47,657 nucleotides of DNA from CAZNFR01 sp964572225 (GTDB lineage: Bacteria; Bacteroidota; Bacteroidia; Bacteroidales; GCA-2748055), in contig CAZNFR010000021.1 of NCBI GenBank assembly GCA_964572225.1, forward strand, positions 1-47,657, given 5' to 3'. Positions 34,659 to 42,935 of the stretch are shown here, in pieces (position 1 is the first letter of the stretch; the number at the start of each line of letters is the position of its first letter). The notes under the pieces are model-generated. The model saw nothing but the letters and a program-made list of their open reading frames with translations. It was not told the DNA's origin and made no database searches. The translations under genes were made by a program, and so were the position numbers.

Positions 34659-35654
34659 ATGCAAAAAATATTAATTGTCGGGGGAGGTGCAATAGGGGGA
34701 ACCATGGCGGTGATCCTAAAGCACAAAGGGTACCCCGTAGAACTTTTGCTCAAATCCCCTCAATCCGTCGAAATTGCCCGTAAAAAAGGATTCTCGATCA
34801 CGGGTTTTAAGGGGGTTATTTCGGAAAAACTATCTGCCTGGCTCCCTTCCGATCTCTTACATGAAAAGTTTGACGTGATATTGCTTGCTGTCAAGGCATA
34901 CGATCTGGAATCTGCTGCAAATCAGATCCTTCCCTTCCTTAAAGATGATTCCAGAGTGGTTTCCCTGCAAAACGGGTTGTGTGAAGATGATCTTGCCAGG
35001 ATCATCGGCAAGGAGAGAACGGTTGGATGTGTTGTGGGCTATGGTGCCACCCTGATCGAACCCGGAAAATTTGACATGACTTCCGGAGGGGAACTTGTTT
35101 TGGGTAATCTTGATGGCAAAAAGGATCCTGAGATTGAAGAAATTGCAAAAATGTTCTCTTTTATTGTTCCAACCTACATTAGCAGTAATATATATGGATC
35201 TCTCTATTCAAAACTGATCATTAATTCATGCATTACCACGCTGGGAGTGATCTCGGGGGAAAGACTGGGCAAAATGCTTATCCGCCACGGGATCCGAAGG
35301 ATTTTTATCGAGGTGATCAGGGAGGCAATGGAGGTTGCGGAAAAAATGAACATCAGAGTAGAGCCCTATTCTGGTAAAATTAATTATTACAGGTTTACAG
35401 GCAATCTATCGTTCTGGACAAAATTCCGGATACATAGCCTGATCCTGATAATTGGCTTGAAATACAGAAGATTGAAGTCTTCCAGTCTTCAATCCATAGA
35501 AAGAGGAAAACCTACTGAGATCGATTGGTTTAATGGCTATATTGCAAGGAACGCCCGAAAATACAACCTAAAAGCTCAGACCAATGAGGATCTGGTTAGA
35601 ATTGTAAAATCGATTGAAAAAGGGGAGCTGACCCCGGCAATGAGAAATTTCTGA
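34659..35654 (+). CDS. panE: 2-dehydropantoate 2-reductase family protein
   Basis: A 331-residue ApbA/PanE-type NADPH-dependent reductase. The N-terminal Rossmann motif is VGGGAIGGTMAVILKHKGY. VILLAVKAYDLESAANQILPFL and VVSLQNGLCEDDLARIIG form the cofactor and substrate edge; the lysine in AVKAYD and the asparagine in QNG are conserved in PanE. CVVGYGATLIEPG follows. The C-terminal helical domain contains KLIINSCITTLGVISG and SLQSIERGKPTEIDWFNGYIA, again family-typical (catalytic Lys replaced or retained by position cannot be settled by eye). Ketopantoate reduction for CoA synthesis is likely, but related enzymes act on other 2-keto acids. Confidence 0.8.
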   Translation: MQKILIVGGGAIGGTMAVILKHKGYPVELLLKSPQSVEIARKKGFSITGFKGVISEKLSAWLPSDLLHEKFDVILLAVKAYDLESAANQILPFLKDDSRVVSLQNGLCEDDLARIIGKERTVGCVVGYGATLIEPGKFDMTSGGELVLGNLDGKKDPEIEEIAKMFSFIVPTYISSNIYGSLYSKLIINSCITTLGVISGERLGKMLIRHGIRRIFIEVIREAMEVAEKMNIRVEPYSGKINYYRFTGNLSFWTKFRIHSLILIIGLKYRRLKSSSLQSIERGKPTEIDWFNGYIARNARKYNLKAQTNEDLVRIVKSIEKGELTPAMRNF

Positions 35655-35719
35655 GATTTTTTCCCAGGAAAATCCGGTAATTAGTTTCCTTTAACATAGT
35701 CTTTGTGCCCGAAGAATGT

Positions 35720-35727
35720 TATTTTTG
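35720..35727 (+). promoter_or_regulatory. Candidate -7 element upstream of the DUF1573 gene
   Basis: TATTTTTG matches TAnnTTTG exactly, 44 bases before the ATG at 35771. A TTTG lies 14 bases upstream, closer than the usual spacing of about 19, so the full promoter is uncertain. Confidence 0.4.
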
Positions 35728-35770
35728 TGAATTACAGAATAGGGGTATCCCTGCTTAAGATTCAGCCAAC

Positions 35771-36184
35771 ATGAAAACCTATTTAATTCTCCTGTTTATT
35801 CTTTTACTTTCCGGTGCATGCGGATCCAACGAGGAAGCAGAAGAAAAAAATGCCCAGGCTTATGCGGAAATTGAATTTGAAAATAAAGTTTTTGATTTTG
35901 GAACACTTACCTACGATAGTGACGGACGATGCTATTTTGAATTTACCAATGTATCGAAAACCCCGCTGATTATAAACACGGTGAGGACCACATGCGGGTG
36001 CACCCGTCCGGAATGGCCCGAAAACCCAGTTCCCCCCGGTGAATCCGGCAGAATCGGTATAAGCTACAATACCCGGATCAGCGGAACCTTTCATAAAGGA
36101 ATAACGGTATATTCCAATACCCTGGATTCTCCCTCAAAATTATATGTAAAAGGAAAAGTCCAGGAAAAAATCGAAACCCCTTAA
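35771..36184 (+). CDS. DUF1573 lipoprotein
   Basis: A 137-residue lipoprotein: signal MKTYLILLFILLLSGAC with Cys 17 as the likely lipid-bearing residue. The mature part is one DUF1573 Ig-like domain. Features are VFDFGTLTYDSDGRCYFEFTNVSKTPLIIN, the hallmark TTCGCTRPEWP with two close cysteines, PPGESGRIGISYNTRISGTFHKGITVYSN, and LYVKGKVQ. DUF1573 proteins are numerous in Bacteroidetes, with a fold like ASH/MSP domains; molecular function is unknown. It ends 11 bases before the aminotransferase start, so they may share a transcript. Confidence 0.9.
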   Translation: MKTYLILLFILLLSGACGSNEEAEEKNAQAYAEIEFENKVFDFGTLTYDSDGRCYFEFTNVSKTPLIINTVRTTCGCTRPEWPENPVPPGESGRIGISYNTRISGTFHKGITVYSNTLDSPSKLYVKGKVQEKIETP

Positions 36185-36195
36185 CTTTTTTGATC

Positions 36196-37395
36196 ATGCC
36201 CCAAATTTCACAACGTGGAAAATTAATGCCCGAATCGCCCATTCGTAAGCTGGTACCCTTTGCGGAAAAGGCAAAAGAACTCGGCAGGAAGGTTTACCAT
36301 CTGAATATCGGACAACCGGATATTCCGACGCCCGGAATAGCCCTTGAAGCCATTCGGGATCTTAAATCGACCGTGATTGAATACAGTCATTCCGCCGGAA
36401 ATGAAAGTTACCGCCGGAAACTATCGGCTTTTTACCGAAATTTAGGAATTGATGTGGACCACACGGAATTGCTCATAACTACGGGGGGATCAGAGGCAAT
36501 TCTGTTCGGGCTTTTTTCGGCTCTTAATCCCGGTGACGAGATTATTATACCCGAACCTTTCTATGCGAATTATAACGGGTTCTCAACCACTGCGGGGGTA
36601 AAAGTCGTTCCTTTAGTATCCTCCATTGAGCACAATTTTGCCCTTCCGGATATTTCTGAATTTGAAAAACTGATAGGGCCCCGGACCAAGGCGGTATTAA
36701 TCTGTAATCCAAACAATCCTACCGGTTACCTTTATTCCGAAGAGGAAATCAGAACTCTGGGTGAAATTGTCAAAAAATACGACCTCTACCTATTTTCCGA
36801 TGAAGTTTACCGTGAATTCTGTTATGACGGACACAAGCATTTCTCCGTGATGAATCTTAGGGACATTCTGGATAACGTTATCATGCTTGATTCTGTATCA
36901 AAGCGCTACAGTGCCTGTGGTGTCCGGATCGGGGCGTTGGTAACAAAAAACAGGGAGGTGATTCAGACCGCGCTTAAATTTGCCCAGGCAAGACTCAGTC
37001 CGCCATCTCTGGGTCAGGTAGTGGGCGAAGCAGCCTTGGAAACCCCCCGTGAATACTTTACGGAAGTGTACAATGAATACATCGGGAGAAGAAATTTCAT
37101 GGTAGAAGCATTAAACCGGATGGAAGGCGTTATTTGTCCAACACCCGGAGGGGCGTTTTACACCATCGCAGGATTGCCGGTAGATGATGCAGACCGTTTT
37201 GCTCAATGGTTGTTAAGCGATTTCGAGTATAAAAACCAGACAGTAATGCTTGCTCCCGCCTCCGGCTTTTACAGCAATCCGGAGCTGGGGAAGAAACAAG
37301 TCAGAATTGCCTATGTACTTAAGAAGGAAGATCTCGAAAACGCTATGATTTGTCTGGAAGAGGCCCTTAAGGTCTATCCGGGAAGGCAAGCTTAG
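36196..37395 (+). CDS. PLP-dependent aminotransferase, class I/II
   Basis: 399 residues from the ATG at 36196 (a TTG two codons earlier is less likely). A fold-type I aminotransferase: NIGQPDIPTPG near the N-terminus, ITTGGSEAILFGLFSALNPGDEIIIPEPFYANYNGF (PLP phosphate and stacking region), ICNPNNPTG, LFSDEVYREFCYDG, and the Schiff-base lysine at about residue 236 in DSVSKRYSACGVRIGAL. The C-terminal half contains PTPGGAFYTIAGLP and VRIAYVLKKEDL. It resembles aspartate/aromatic or alanine aminotransferases of Bacteroidetes; the amino acid substrate cannot be decided here. Followed after 45 bases by the NagB-LmbE gene. Confidence 0.9.
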   Translation: MPQISQRGKLMPESPIRKLVPFAEKAKELGRKVYHLNIGQPDIPTPGIALEAIRDLKSTVIEYSHSAGNESYRRKLSAFYRNLGIDVDHTELLITTGGSEAILFGLFSALNPGDEIIIPEPFYANYNGFSTTAGVKVVPLVSSIEHNFALPDISEFEKLIGPRTKAVLICNPNNPTGYLYSEEEIRTLGEIVKKYDLYLFSDEVYREFCYDGHKHFSVMNLRDILDNVIMLDSVSKRYSACGVRIGALVTKNREVIQTALKFAQARLSPPSLGQVVGEAALETPREYFTEVYNEYIGRRNFMVEALNRMEGVICPTPGGAFYTIAGLPVDDADRFAQWLLSDFEYKNQTVMLAPASGFYSNPELGKKQVRIAYVLKKEDLENAMICLEEALKVYPGRQA

Positions 37396-37440
37396 AAATG
37401 AAGATAAAGAAGATCCGGAATCAAAATTTGCCAGAAAACA

Positions 37441-39759
37441 ATGGAATCAAAGGTTGAAAAGTTTTATCTTTCCCGGTGTGGATCAGGATTATTTGGAGGG
37501 GGAAACCCTTATATACTGACTGCAAATTTTCCGGAACTGGGGTTGTTCACTGCCCTCAGATTCATCGAATGGATCAGCCAAAATCCAGAAGGGGTGATCA
37601 GTCTGCCCACCGGAAAAACCCCGGAACATTTCATTCGATGGACACAATTTCTTCTGAATAACTGGGAAAGCCCTAAAAGCCAAAAGATCCTTAAGAAGGT
37701 TGGACTTGGAGGCTTAAAAAAACCCAAAACCCGGGGACTACGTTTCGTTCAAATAGATGAATTTTATCCTATTTCCCCCAAACAACATAATAGTTTCTGC
37801 AATTATGTTACACGGTTTTACATTGAAAATCTTAACCTGGATCCGGAGCGATGTCTATTGATCAATTCCGATGATATACCCCTCTATCATGGTCTCTCCT
37901 ACAGGGAAGTATTTCCGGATTACAAGATCGACCTGAGCCTTCGTAACCGAAAACCACTCACGGAAAAAGAGTTTATCCAAAAAAACTCCATCTATTCGGT
38001 CGACAACTGGTGCAGGGAATATGAGGAGTCGATCAGGGCACTCGGGGGTATCGGCTTTTTTTTGGGCGGTATTGGTCCGGACGGACATATTGCTTTTAAT
38101 GTCAAAGGCAGCGATCACTTGTCAACCACCCGGCTTACCGAAACCAATTATGAAACCCAGGCTGCGGCTGCGACAGATCTTGGAGGAATAGAAGTATCCA
38201 GGAACCGGTTGGTAATTACCATCGGGCTGGGAAGCATTACTTACAACCCGGATTGCGTTGCCCTTATCTTTGCCGCAGGCGAGTCTAAGGCTGCAGTTAT
38301 CAGGGATGCCCTGGAAAAGCCAACGAGCATCCTCTACCCCGCCACTGCCTTGCGAAAACTTCCCAATGCCCGCTTTTACCTTACCCGTGGAGCTGCATGT
38401 TTACTCTCCGCCCAGATAGAAGACTATTACAGATCCGGTGATTGGTCAAAGGAAAAGACCTACCGCGCAATTTCCGATCTATGCAAAAAGAAAGATAAAT
38501 ATGCCAGTAATCTCAGCATGGAGGATCTTCAGAAGGATCCCTTCTGTCGACTAATTCCGGGATTGAATGAGTATACTCCCACGGAAGTTATAGAACACAC
38601 CAATGAAAAGATTGAGAAAGGACTGATCAAGGAAAAAAATGAGGTCTACCTCCATACTGGCCCCCATCATGATGACATAATGCTGGGAATCCTCCCCCAT
38701 GTGAGTCAGCAACTCAGGCAAAAAAGCAATGAATTCTATTTTTCCGTACTGACCTCAGGATTTACTTCGGTAACCAATTCACTCATTATTAAACTATTGA
38801 GAGATGTTATTGAAATGACCCATAGAGATCAGATCCAAATGATGAAGTATCCCGATTTCTTTGAGAAAGGTTATCGTTTTAAATTTGACAAAGATGTAAA
38901 CCATTACCTCAACAAAGTTGCAGAAAGGGACGAATACGGTAAACGAAGGGGTCTTGCCCACAGAATGGTAAGAAACATGGTTGAGATTTATAAGCTTGAT
39001 TCGACAGACCGGGTTTTGGACAAATGCCGGGAACTTATTGCAAGCATTTCAGCCTACTATGACGGAGAAAAAAACAGTCCGGATATCCAGCAACTTAAAG
39101 GAATGATCCGTGAATTTGAGGAAGAACTGGTATGGGCCCACTTTGGGGTAAAGTCGGAAAACTGCATGCATAACCGGTTGGGCTTCTACAAGGGGGACAT
39201 ATTTACGGAATCGCCTCAAAACCTCAGGGATGTGCAGCCTGTGCTGAAAATGATCAGGGATATTCGACCTACGGTAATAAGTCTTGCCTTTGATCCCGAG
39301 GGCAGTGGTCCCGACACTCATTACAAAGTTTTGCAGGTGATAGCCGAGGCCTTACGGATTTATTCTGAAGAGACCGACACTTCGCATATCAGGATTCGCG
39401 GGTACCGAAATGTCTGGTACCGCTTTCATCCGGCCGACGCCAATCTTTTTATTCCGGTATCGTTAAATTCCCTGGCAACTCTTGAGAATGCATTTATGAA
39501 TTGTTATGTGAGCCAGGTAGATGCCTCCTTCCCTTCACCTGACCTTGACGGACCTTTTTCCCGTTTAACTGAAAAAATCTGGACTGATCAGATGAAAGAA
39601 ATTCAACTGATCATGGGTAAGGATTATTTTTATGAACATCCTCATCCTAAAATTCGAGCGACCCACGGATTTGTATTTATCCGGGAAATGAAGGTGGAAG
39701 AATTCCTGGGACATGCCAGGGAGCTTGCCGAGAGTATGGAAGGGGATTATTTAGGTTAA
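37441..39759 (+). CDS. NagB-like glucosamine-6-P deaminase domain fused to LmbE-like deacetylase
   Basis: A 772-residue two-domain protein. Residues about 1-345 are a NagB-like sugar isomerase/deaminase: FVQIDEFYPIS (Asp 106, matching E. coli NagB Asp72), FFLGGIGPDGHIAFNVKG (Asp 214 and His 216 matching Asp141 and His143), and TIGLGSITYNPDCVALIFAAG. The residue matching Glu148 is Val 221. Residues about 400-760 are an LmbE/PIG-L de-N-acetylase-like domain: YLHTGPHHDDIMLG (His 409, Asp 411, Asp 412; the usual Glu after DD is Ile) and PDTHYKVLQV for the third zinc ligand. Such fusions are typical of Bacteroidetes. Together they suggest deacetylation plus deamination of GlcNAc-type sugars, though the exact substrates are unproven. 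It ends four bases into the convergent NamZ gene. Confidence 0.9.
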   Translation: MESKVEKFYLSRCGSGLFGGGNPYILTANFPELGLFTALRFIEWISQNPEGVISLPTGKTPEHFIRWTQFLLNNWESPKSQKILKKVGLGGLKKPKTRGLRFVQIDEFYPISPKQHNSFCNYVTRFYIENLNLDPERCLLINSDDIPLYHGLSYREVFPDYKIDLSLRNRKPLTEKEFIQKNSIYSVDNWCREYEESIRALGGIGFFLGGIGPDGHIAFNVKGSDHLSTTRLTETNYETQAAAATDLGGIEVSRNRLVITIGLGSITYNPDCVALIFAAGESKAAVIRDALEKPTSILYPATALRKLPNARFYLTRGAACLLSAQIEDYYRSGDWSKEKTYRAISDLCKKKDKYASNLSMEDLQKDPFCRLIPGLNEYTPTEVIEHTNEKIEKGLIKEKNEVYLHTGPHHDDIMLGILPHVSQQLRQKSNEFYFSVLTSGFTSVTNSLIIKLLRDVIEMTHRDQIQMMKYPDFFEKGYRFKFDKDVNHYLNKVAERDEYGKRRGLAHRMVRNMVEIYKLDSTDRVLDKCRELIASISAYYDGEKNSPDIQQLKGMIREFEEELVWAHFGVKSENCMHNRLGFYKGDIFTESPQNLRDVQPVLKMIRDIRPTVISLAFDPEGSGPDTHYKVLQVIAEALRIYSEETDTSHIRIRGYRNVWYRFHPADANLFIPVSLNSLATLENAFMNCYVSQVDASFPSPDLDGPFSRLTEKIWTDQMKEIQLIMGKDYFYEHPHPKIRATHGFVFIREMKVEEFLGHARELAESMEGDYLG

Positions 39760-40925
39760 GGGTAAAGCAAGTATTTCTCTCTTATTAGTCTGAATGAATC
39801 CAGATCTTCCTTCCACGAAGATTTGATTTCCTCTGCACTCCATCCATGTATGATCTGTTCTCTCAGGTTTCGGGTTCCGGCCAGTTTCTCAAAATAGGAA
39901 TGAAAGAAATCCTCTTCCCCTTTTAACTCATGATAAGCCGAAATTAACCACTCAAGATTCAATGCATTCATGCTGTCGAGGTCTGTGGGATAATTCCTCA
40001 GGTCGTATCCCTGGCATTTTTCCCCTTTCCATTTCGGATTCATCGCACCGGGCAGAGACTCTGGCGTAAAGGAGAAATCCTTGCCTTTTAAAGAAGGATG
40101 CCCGTATACCGTAAATGGAAAGGTGGTTCCCCGGCCAATGCTTACGGAAGTGCCTTCGAACAGGCATAGGGAAGGGTACAAGCGGATGGCCTGTAGATCG
40201 GGAAGATTGGGACTGGGTTTCACCGGGGGGTTGTATTCCGTAAAATGATCATACCCTTCGCAGGGAACGACGGTAAGCTCACATTCCACTCCCTTGTTCA
40301 GCCAGCCTTCCCCAGTGATCATTTGGGCATATTCACCGATGGTCATCCCGTAAACTAGCGGTACCGGGTGCATTCCAACAAAGGATCTGTATTCGGTTTC
40401 CAAAACAGGACCGTCAACATAATGGGCGTTTGGGTTGGGCCTGTCGAGCACAATTAGAGGAATACCATTCTCTGCACAGGCTTCCATAACCAAATGAAGA
40501 GTGGAAATATAGGTATAAAAGCGGGTTCCCGCATCCTGAAGATCAAAAATCACCAGGTCCAGTTGACTCAGGCTTTCGGTTGAAGGTTTTTTATGATTCC
40601 CATAGAGGGAAACAACCTCTATTCCGGTTCTTACGTCAACTTCACTTTCAACAAAAGCACCTGCGTCGGCCTTTCCGCGGAACCCATGTTCGGGGGTAAA
40701 TATAAGCCGAAGATCAATATTCAGGCTCACCAGGGAATCCACCAGGTGAGAGTTTCCGATCAATGAGGTTTGGTTGGCAACGATTCCGATTCGCTTATTC
40801 TTCAGCAATGGAATGTACACTGAGGTTCTGGAGGCTCCTGTTTTTATGCCATCTCCCGGATATGCAGGAGTGCTACAGGAAATGGAAATAAAGATAAAAA
40901 GCCAGGGTAGGATTAACTTTTTCAT
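39756..40925 (-). CDS. namZ: Exo-beta-N-acetylmuramidase NamZ-like (DUF1343)
   Basis: A 389-residue exported protein; the hydrophobic N-terminus MKKLILPWLFIFISISC suggests a lipoprotein. It matches DUF1343/NamZ throughout: KNKRIGIVANQTSLI, LRLIFTPEHGFRGKADAGAFVESEVD (conserved PEHGFRG), VVSLYGN, DLVIFDLQDAGTRFYTYISTL, LIVLDRPNP, and PNLPDLQAIRLYPSLCLFEGTSVSIGRGTTFPF. B. subtilis NamZ releases MurNAc from the non-reducing ends of peptidoglycan fragments. Here it is convergent with the NagB-LmbE fusion, which also acts on amino sugars, so a role in cell-wall sugar salvage fits. The upstream side faces the LolC/E-type permease gene divergently, 55 bases apart. Confidence 0.9.
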   Translation of the reverse strand: MKKLILPWLFIFISISCSTPAYPGDGIKTGASRTSVYIPLLKNKRIGIVANQTSLIGNSHLVDSLVSLNIDLRLIFTPEHGFRGKADAGAFVESEVDVRTGIEVVSLYGNHKKPSTESLSQLDLVIFDLQDAGTRFYTYISTLHLVMEACAENGIPLIVLDRPNPNAHYVDGPVLETEYRSFVGMHPVPLVYGMTIGEYAQMITGEGWLNKGVECELTVVPCEGYDHFTEYNPPVKPSPNLPDLQAIRLYPSLCLFEGTSVSIGRGTTFPFTVYGHPSLKGKDFSFTPESLPGAMNPKWKGEKCQGYDLRNYPTDLDSMNALNLEWLISAYHELKGEEDFFHSYFEKLAGTRNLREQIIHGWSAEEIKSSWKEDLDSFRLIREKYLLYP

Positions 40926-40952
40926 GCTTGTCTGCTTACCGCTCTAAATTAC

Positions 40953-40960
40953 TACATTTG
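40953..40960 (+). promoter_or_regulatory. Candidate -7 element for the LolC/E-type permease
   Basis: TACATTTG fits TAnnTTTG exactly, 21 bases before the TTG start at 40981. A TTG at 40928-40930 lies 22 bases further upstream, slightly more than the usual spacing. The segment lies in the 55-base gap shared with the divergent namZ gene. A GAGGT at 40962-40966 may serve as ribosome-binding site. Confidence 0.4.
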
Positions 40961-40980
40961 TGAGGTAAATAAAAAACCGG

Positions 40981-42225
40981 TTGAATTTAGAATTATTTAT
41001 AGCAAAAAGGTTAAACAAAACCACCCAGGGGAGAAAACATTTCTCCAACAGTATTACCAATATTGTGGTAGCAGGGATTGTTCTGAGCACAGCTGTAATG
41101 ATTTTGGCTGTTGCTATAGTTACTGGATTTAAAGAAGAGATCCGTAACAAGGTAGTGGGTTTTGGTTCCCATATTCAAATTCTCAATTATGATTCCAACC
41201 TTTCCTATCAGACTCGGCCGGTACCTTCTGATATAGAGATACTTGATGAAATTCAAGCTCATCCGGGGGTAAAGCATGTGCAGCCCTTTGCCATCGTAGC
41301 CGGAGTGGTGAAAACCCCTTCAGACATACAGGGATTGGTTTTGAAAGGTATTGACGACAGGTTTGACTGGAGCTTCTTTGAAGGATCCCTCCTGGAAGGT
41401 TCTAGCTTTCAAATTAAATCAGAAATGATCAGCGACAGTATCGTGGTTTCATCCTTTCTGGCATCTAAACTTGGTCTTTCCATTGGCAATGAACTGCAAA
41501 TGTGGTTTGTGGATGAGAGACCCAGATTCCGAAAATTCTATCTTAGTGGGATATATGAAACCAGTCTTGCAGAGTTTGACGAAACTTTTGCCCTTGTAGA
41601 CCTCAGGCATGTGGAAAAACTGAACAACTGGGAGGAAGGGGAGATCAGTGGATTTGAGATCCTTCTTGAGGATTTCCGGGACATTGAGGAGGTAACCTGG
41701 GATATAAGGGAAATAGCGGCAGGATATTATTTCGATGGTACATCCAGAGTGAAGGTACAAAACATTACGGAGCGCTATCCCCAGATCTTTGACTGGCTGG
41801 AATTGCAGGATCTCAATGTCTTAATCATAATTATCCTGATGTTGGTTGTGGCCGGATTCAACATGGTTTCGGGTCTGTTGATCCTGATCCTGGACCGTAC
41901 TTATATGATAGGTGTCATTAAAGCTCTGGGTGGAAAAAATGTCCTTATCCGGAAAATATTTCTTTATAAGTCCGGATACCTGATAACCCGAGGCTTGTTA
42001 TGGGGCAATGTAATAGGGATAGGATTGGGAATGCTTCAAAAAAGATACTCACTGATTGAATTAGATCCGGAGAATTATTATCTGACCTCAGTGCCGGTAA
42101 ACCTGGATCTGCTGAATTTTATCCTTATTAATGCCGGATCGGCTTTTGCCATCCTTTTATTCTTAATCCTTCCTTCGATGATGATAAGCCGGATCTCTCC
42201 TTCTAACACACTTTCATTCAAATAG
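40981..42225 (+). CDS. LolC/E-type (FtsX-family) ABC permease
   Basis: A 414-residue inner-membrane protein. The start is a TTG at 40981, chosen because the family-typical N-terminus NLELFIAKRL begins there and no earlier ATG is in frame. First helix: ITNIVVAGIVLSTAVMILAVAIVTGFKEEIRNKVVGFGSHIQI, the MacB/Lol entry. A periplasmic domain of about 220 residues follows. The last helices start at LNVLIIIILMLVVAGFNMVSGLLILILDRTYMIGVIKALGGKN, the FtsX signature, and end at about residue 400. In Proteobacteria such permeases with a LolD ATPase extract lipoproteins from the inner membrane. No ATPase is encoded next to it here. The gene end is four bases from the convergent coiled-coil gene. Confidence 0.88.
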   Translation: MNLELFIAKRLNKTTQGRKHFSNSITNIVVAGIVLSTAVMILAVAIVTGFKEEIRNKVVGFGSHIQILNYDSNLSYQTRPVPSDIEILDEIQAHPGVKHVQPFAIVAGVVKTPSDIQGLVLKGIDDRFDWSFFEGSLLEGSSFQIKSEMISDSIVVSSFLASKLGLSIGNELQMWFVDERPRFRKFYLSGIYETSLAEFDETFALVDLRHVEKLNNWEEGEISGFEILLEDFRDIEEVTWDIREIAAGYYFDGTSRVKVQNITERYPQIFDWLELQDLNVLIIIILMLVVAGFNMVSGLLILILDRTYMIGVIKALGGKNVLIRKIFLYKSGYLITRGLLWGNVIGIGLGMLQKRYSLIELDPENYYLTSVPVNLDLLNFILINAGSAFAILLFLILPSMMISRISPSNTLSFK

Positions 42226-42229
42226 CTTA

Positions 42230-42832
42230 CTATTTCTTTTTTTTCAGCTTCAGGAATCGTTTTTCTGCTTTTTCCAGATTTCGTTCGGTGGTTTTGCTTC
42301 GTTTTTTGAGTTTATTTAAACGGGGTAGAATTTTGCTTTTAAGGCTGTCGATCCGGGAATCGGCCTCCAGGGAGGATTTGAGGATGCGATCATCGATATA
42401 CTTTTCCATAAGGTAATTCCGGTAGAAAAAATAGATAAAAATGATGATCAGTACAACAAAGAGAAGTAAGGATGAGGTGATAAATCTTTTTTTGATCCGC
42501 TCTCTCTCCTCGGCCTGGTGGTTAATCTCCTGTTGGAGGACTGAATTTTGAAATTCAAATTCTTCTTTCATTTCCAGGTTTTTATTTTCAAACTCACGGA
42601 TCATCGAATTCTGAATATCGATAAAGCTGTCTGTGGTTTGCCGGAACTCATTTGTCAGGTTCCGGATTTCAACTCTAACATTTTGTTGACGGGATTTCAG
42701 CAGGGAGATTTCGGAGGAAAGGCTGTCCAGCTTTTTAAGGGTCTGAACAGAATCGCTTTCAACCTGTGCATCCATGTTCCAGCTGAGGAACAGAAAGGCA
42801 ACAAACGGAAGAATCTTGGTTTTCAGACACAT
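42230..42832 (-). CDS. Membrane-anchored coiled-coil protein, unknown
   Basis: 200 residues. A signal-like N-terminus (KTKILPFVAFLFLSWNMDAQ) is followed by a long heptad-rich coiled coil at about residues 28-112 (TLKKLDSLSSEISLLKSRQQNVRVEIRNL). One strong membrane helix lies at about 119-138 (FITSSLLLFVVLIIIFIYFFYRNY). The tail of about 60 residues is highly basic and helical (RLNKLKKRSKTTERNLEKAEKRFLKLKKKK), pointing to a cytoplasmic side and possibly nucleic-acid or membrane contact. No family recognised. It is single, divergent from the Nudix gene by 103 bases. Confidence 0.7.
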   Translation of the reverse strand: MCLKTKILPFVAFLFLSWNMDAQVESDSVQTLKKLDSLSSEISLLKSRQQNVRVEIRNLTNEFRQTTDSFIDIQNSMIREFENKNLEMKEEFEFQNSVLQQEINHQAEERERIKKRFITSSLLLFVVLIIIFIYFFYRNYLMEKYIDDRILKSSLEADSRIDSLKSKILPRLNKLKKRSKTTERNLEKAEKRFLKLKKKK

Positions 42833-42935
42833 GGTTCTAGGATTCAGTTAACCCTTGCAAGATATAAAAGGAAAGTTCAGAATAAAACTATGCAGGCATT
42901 TATCTTTTCAAAAAAAACTATAATTTGGCAGGGTA

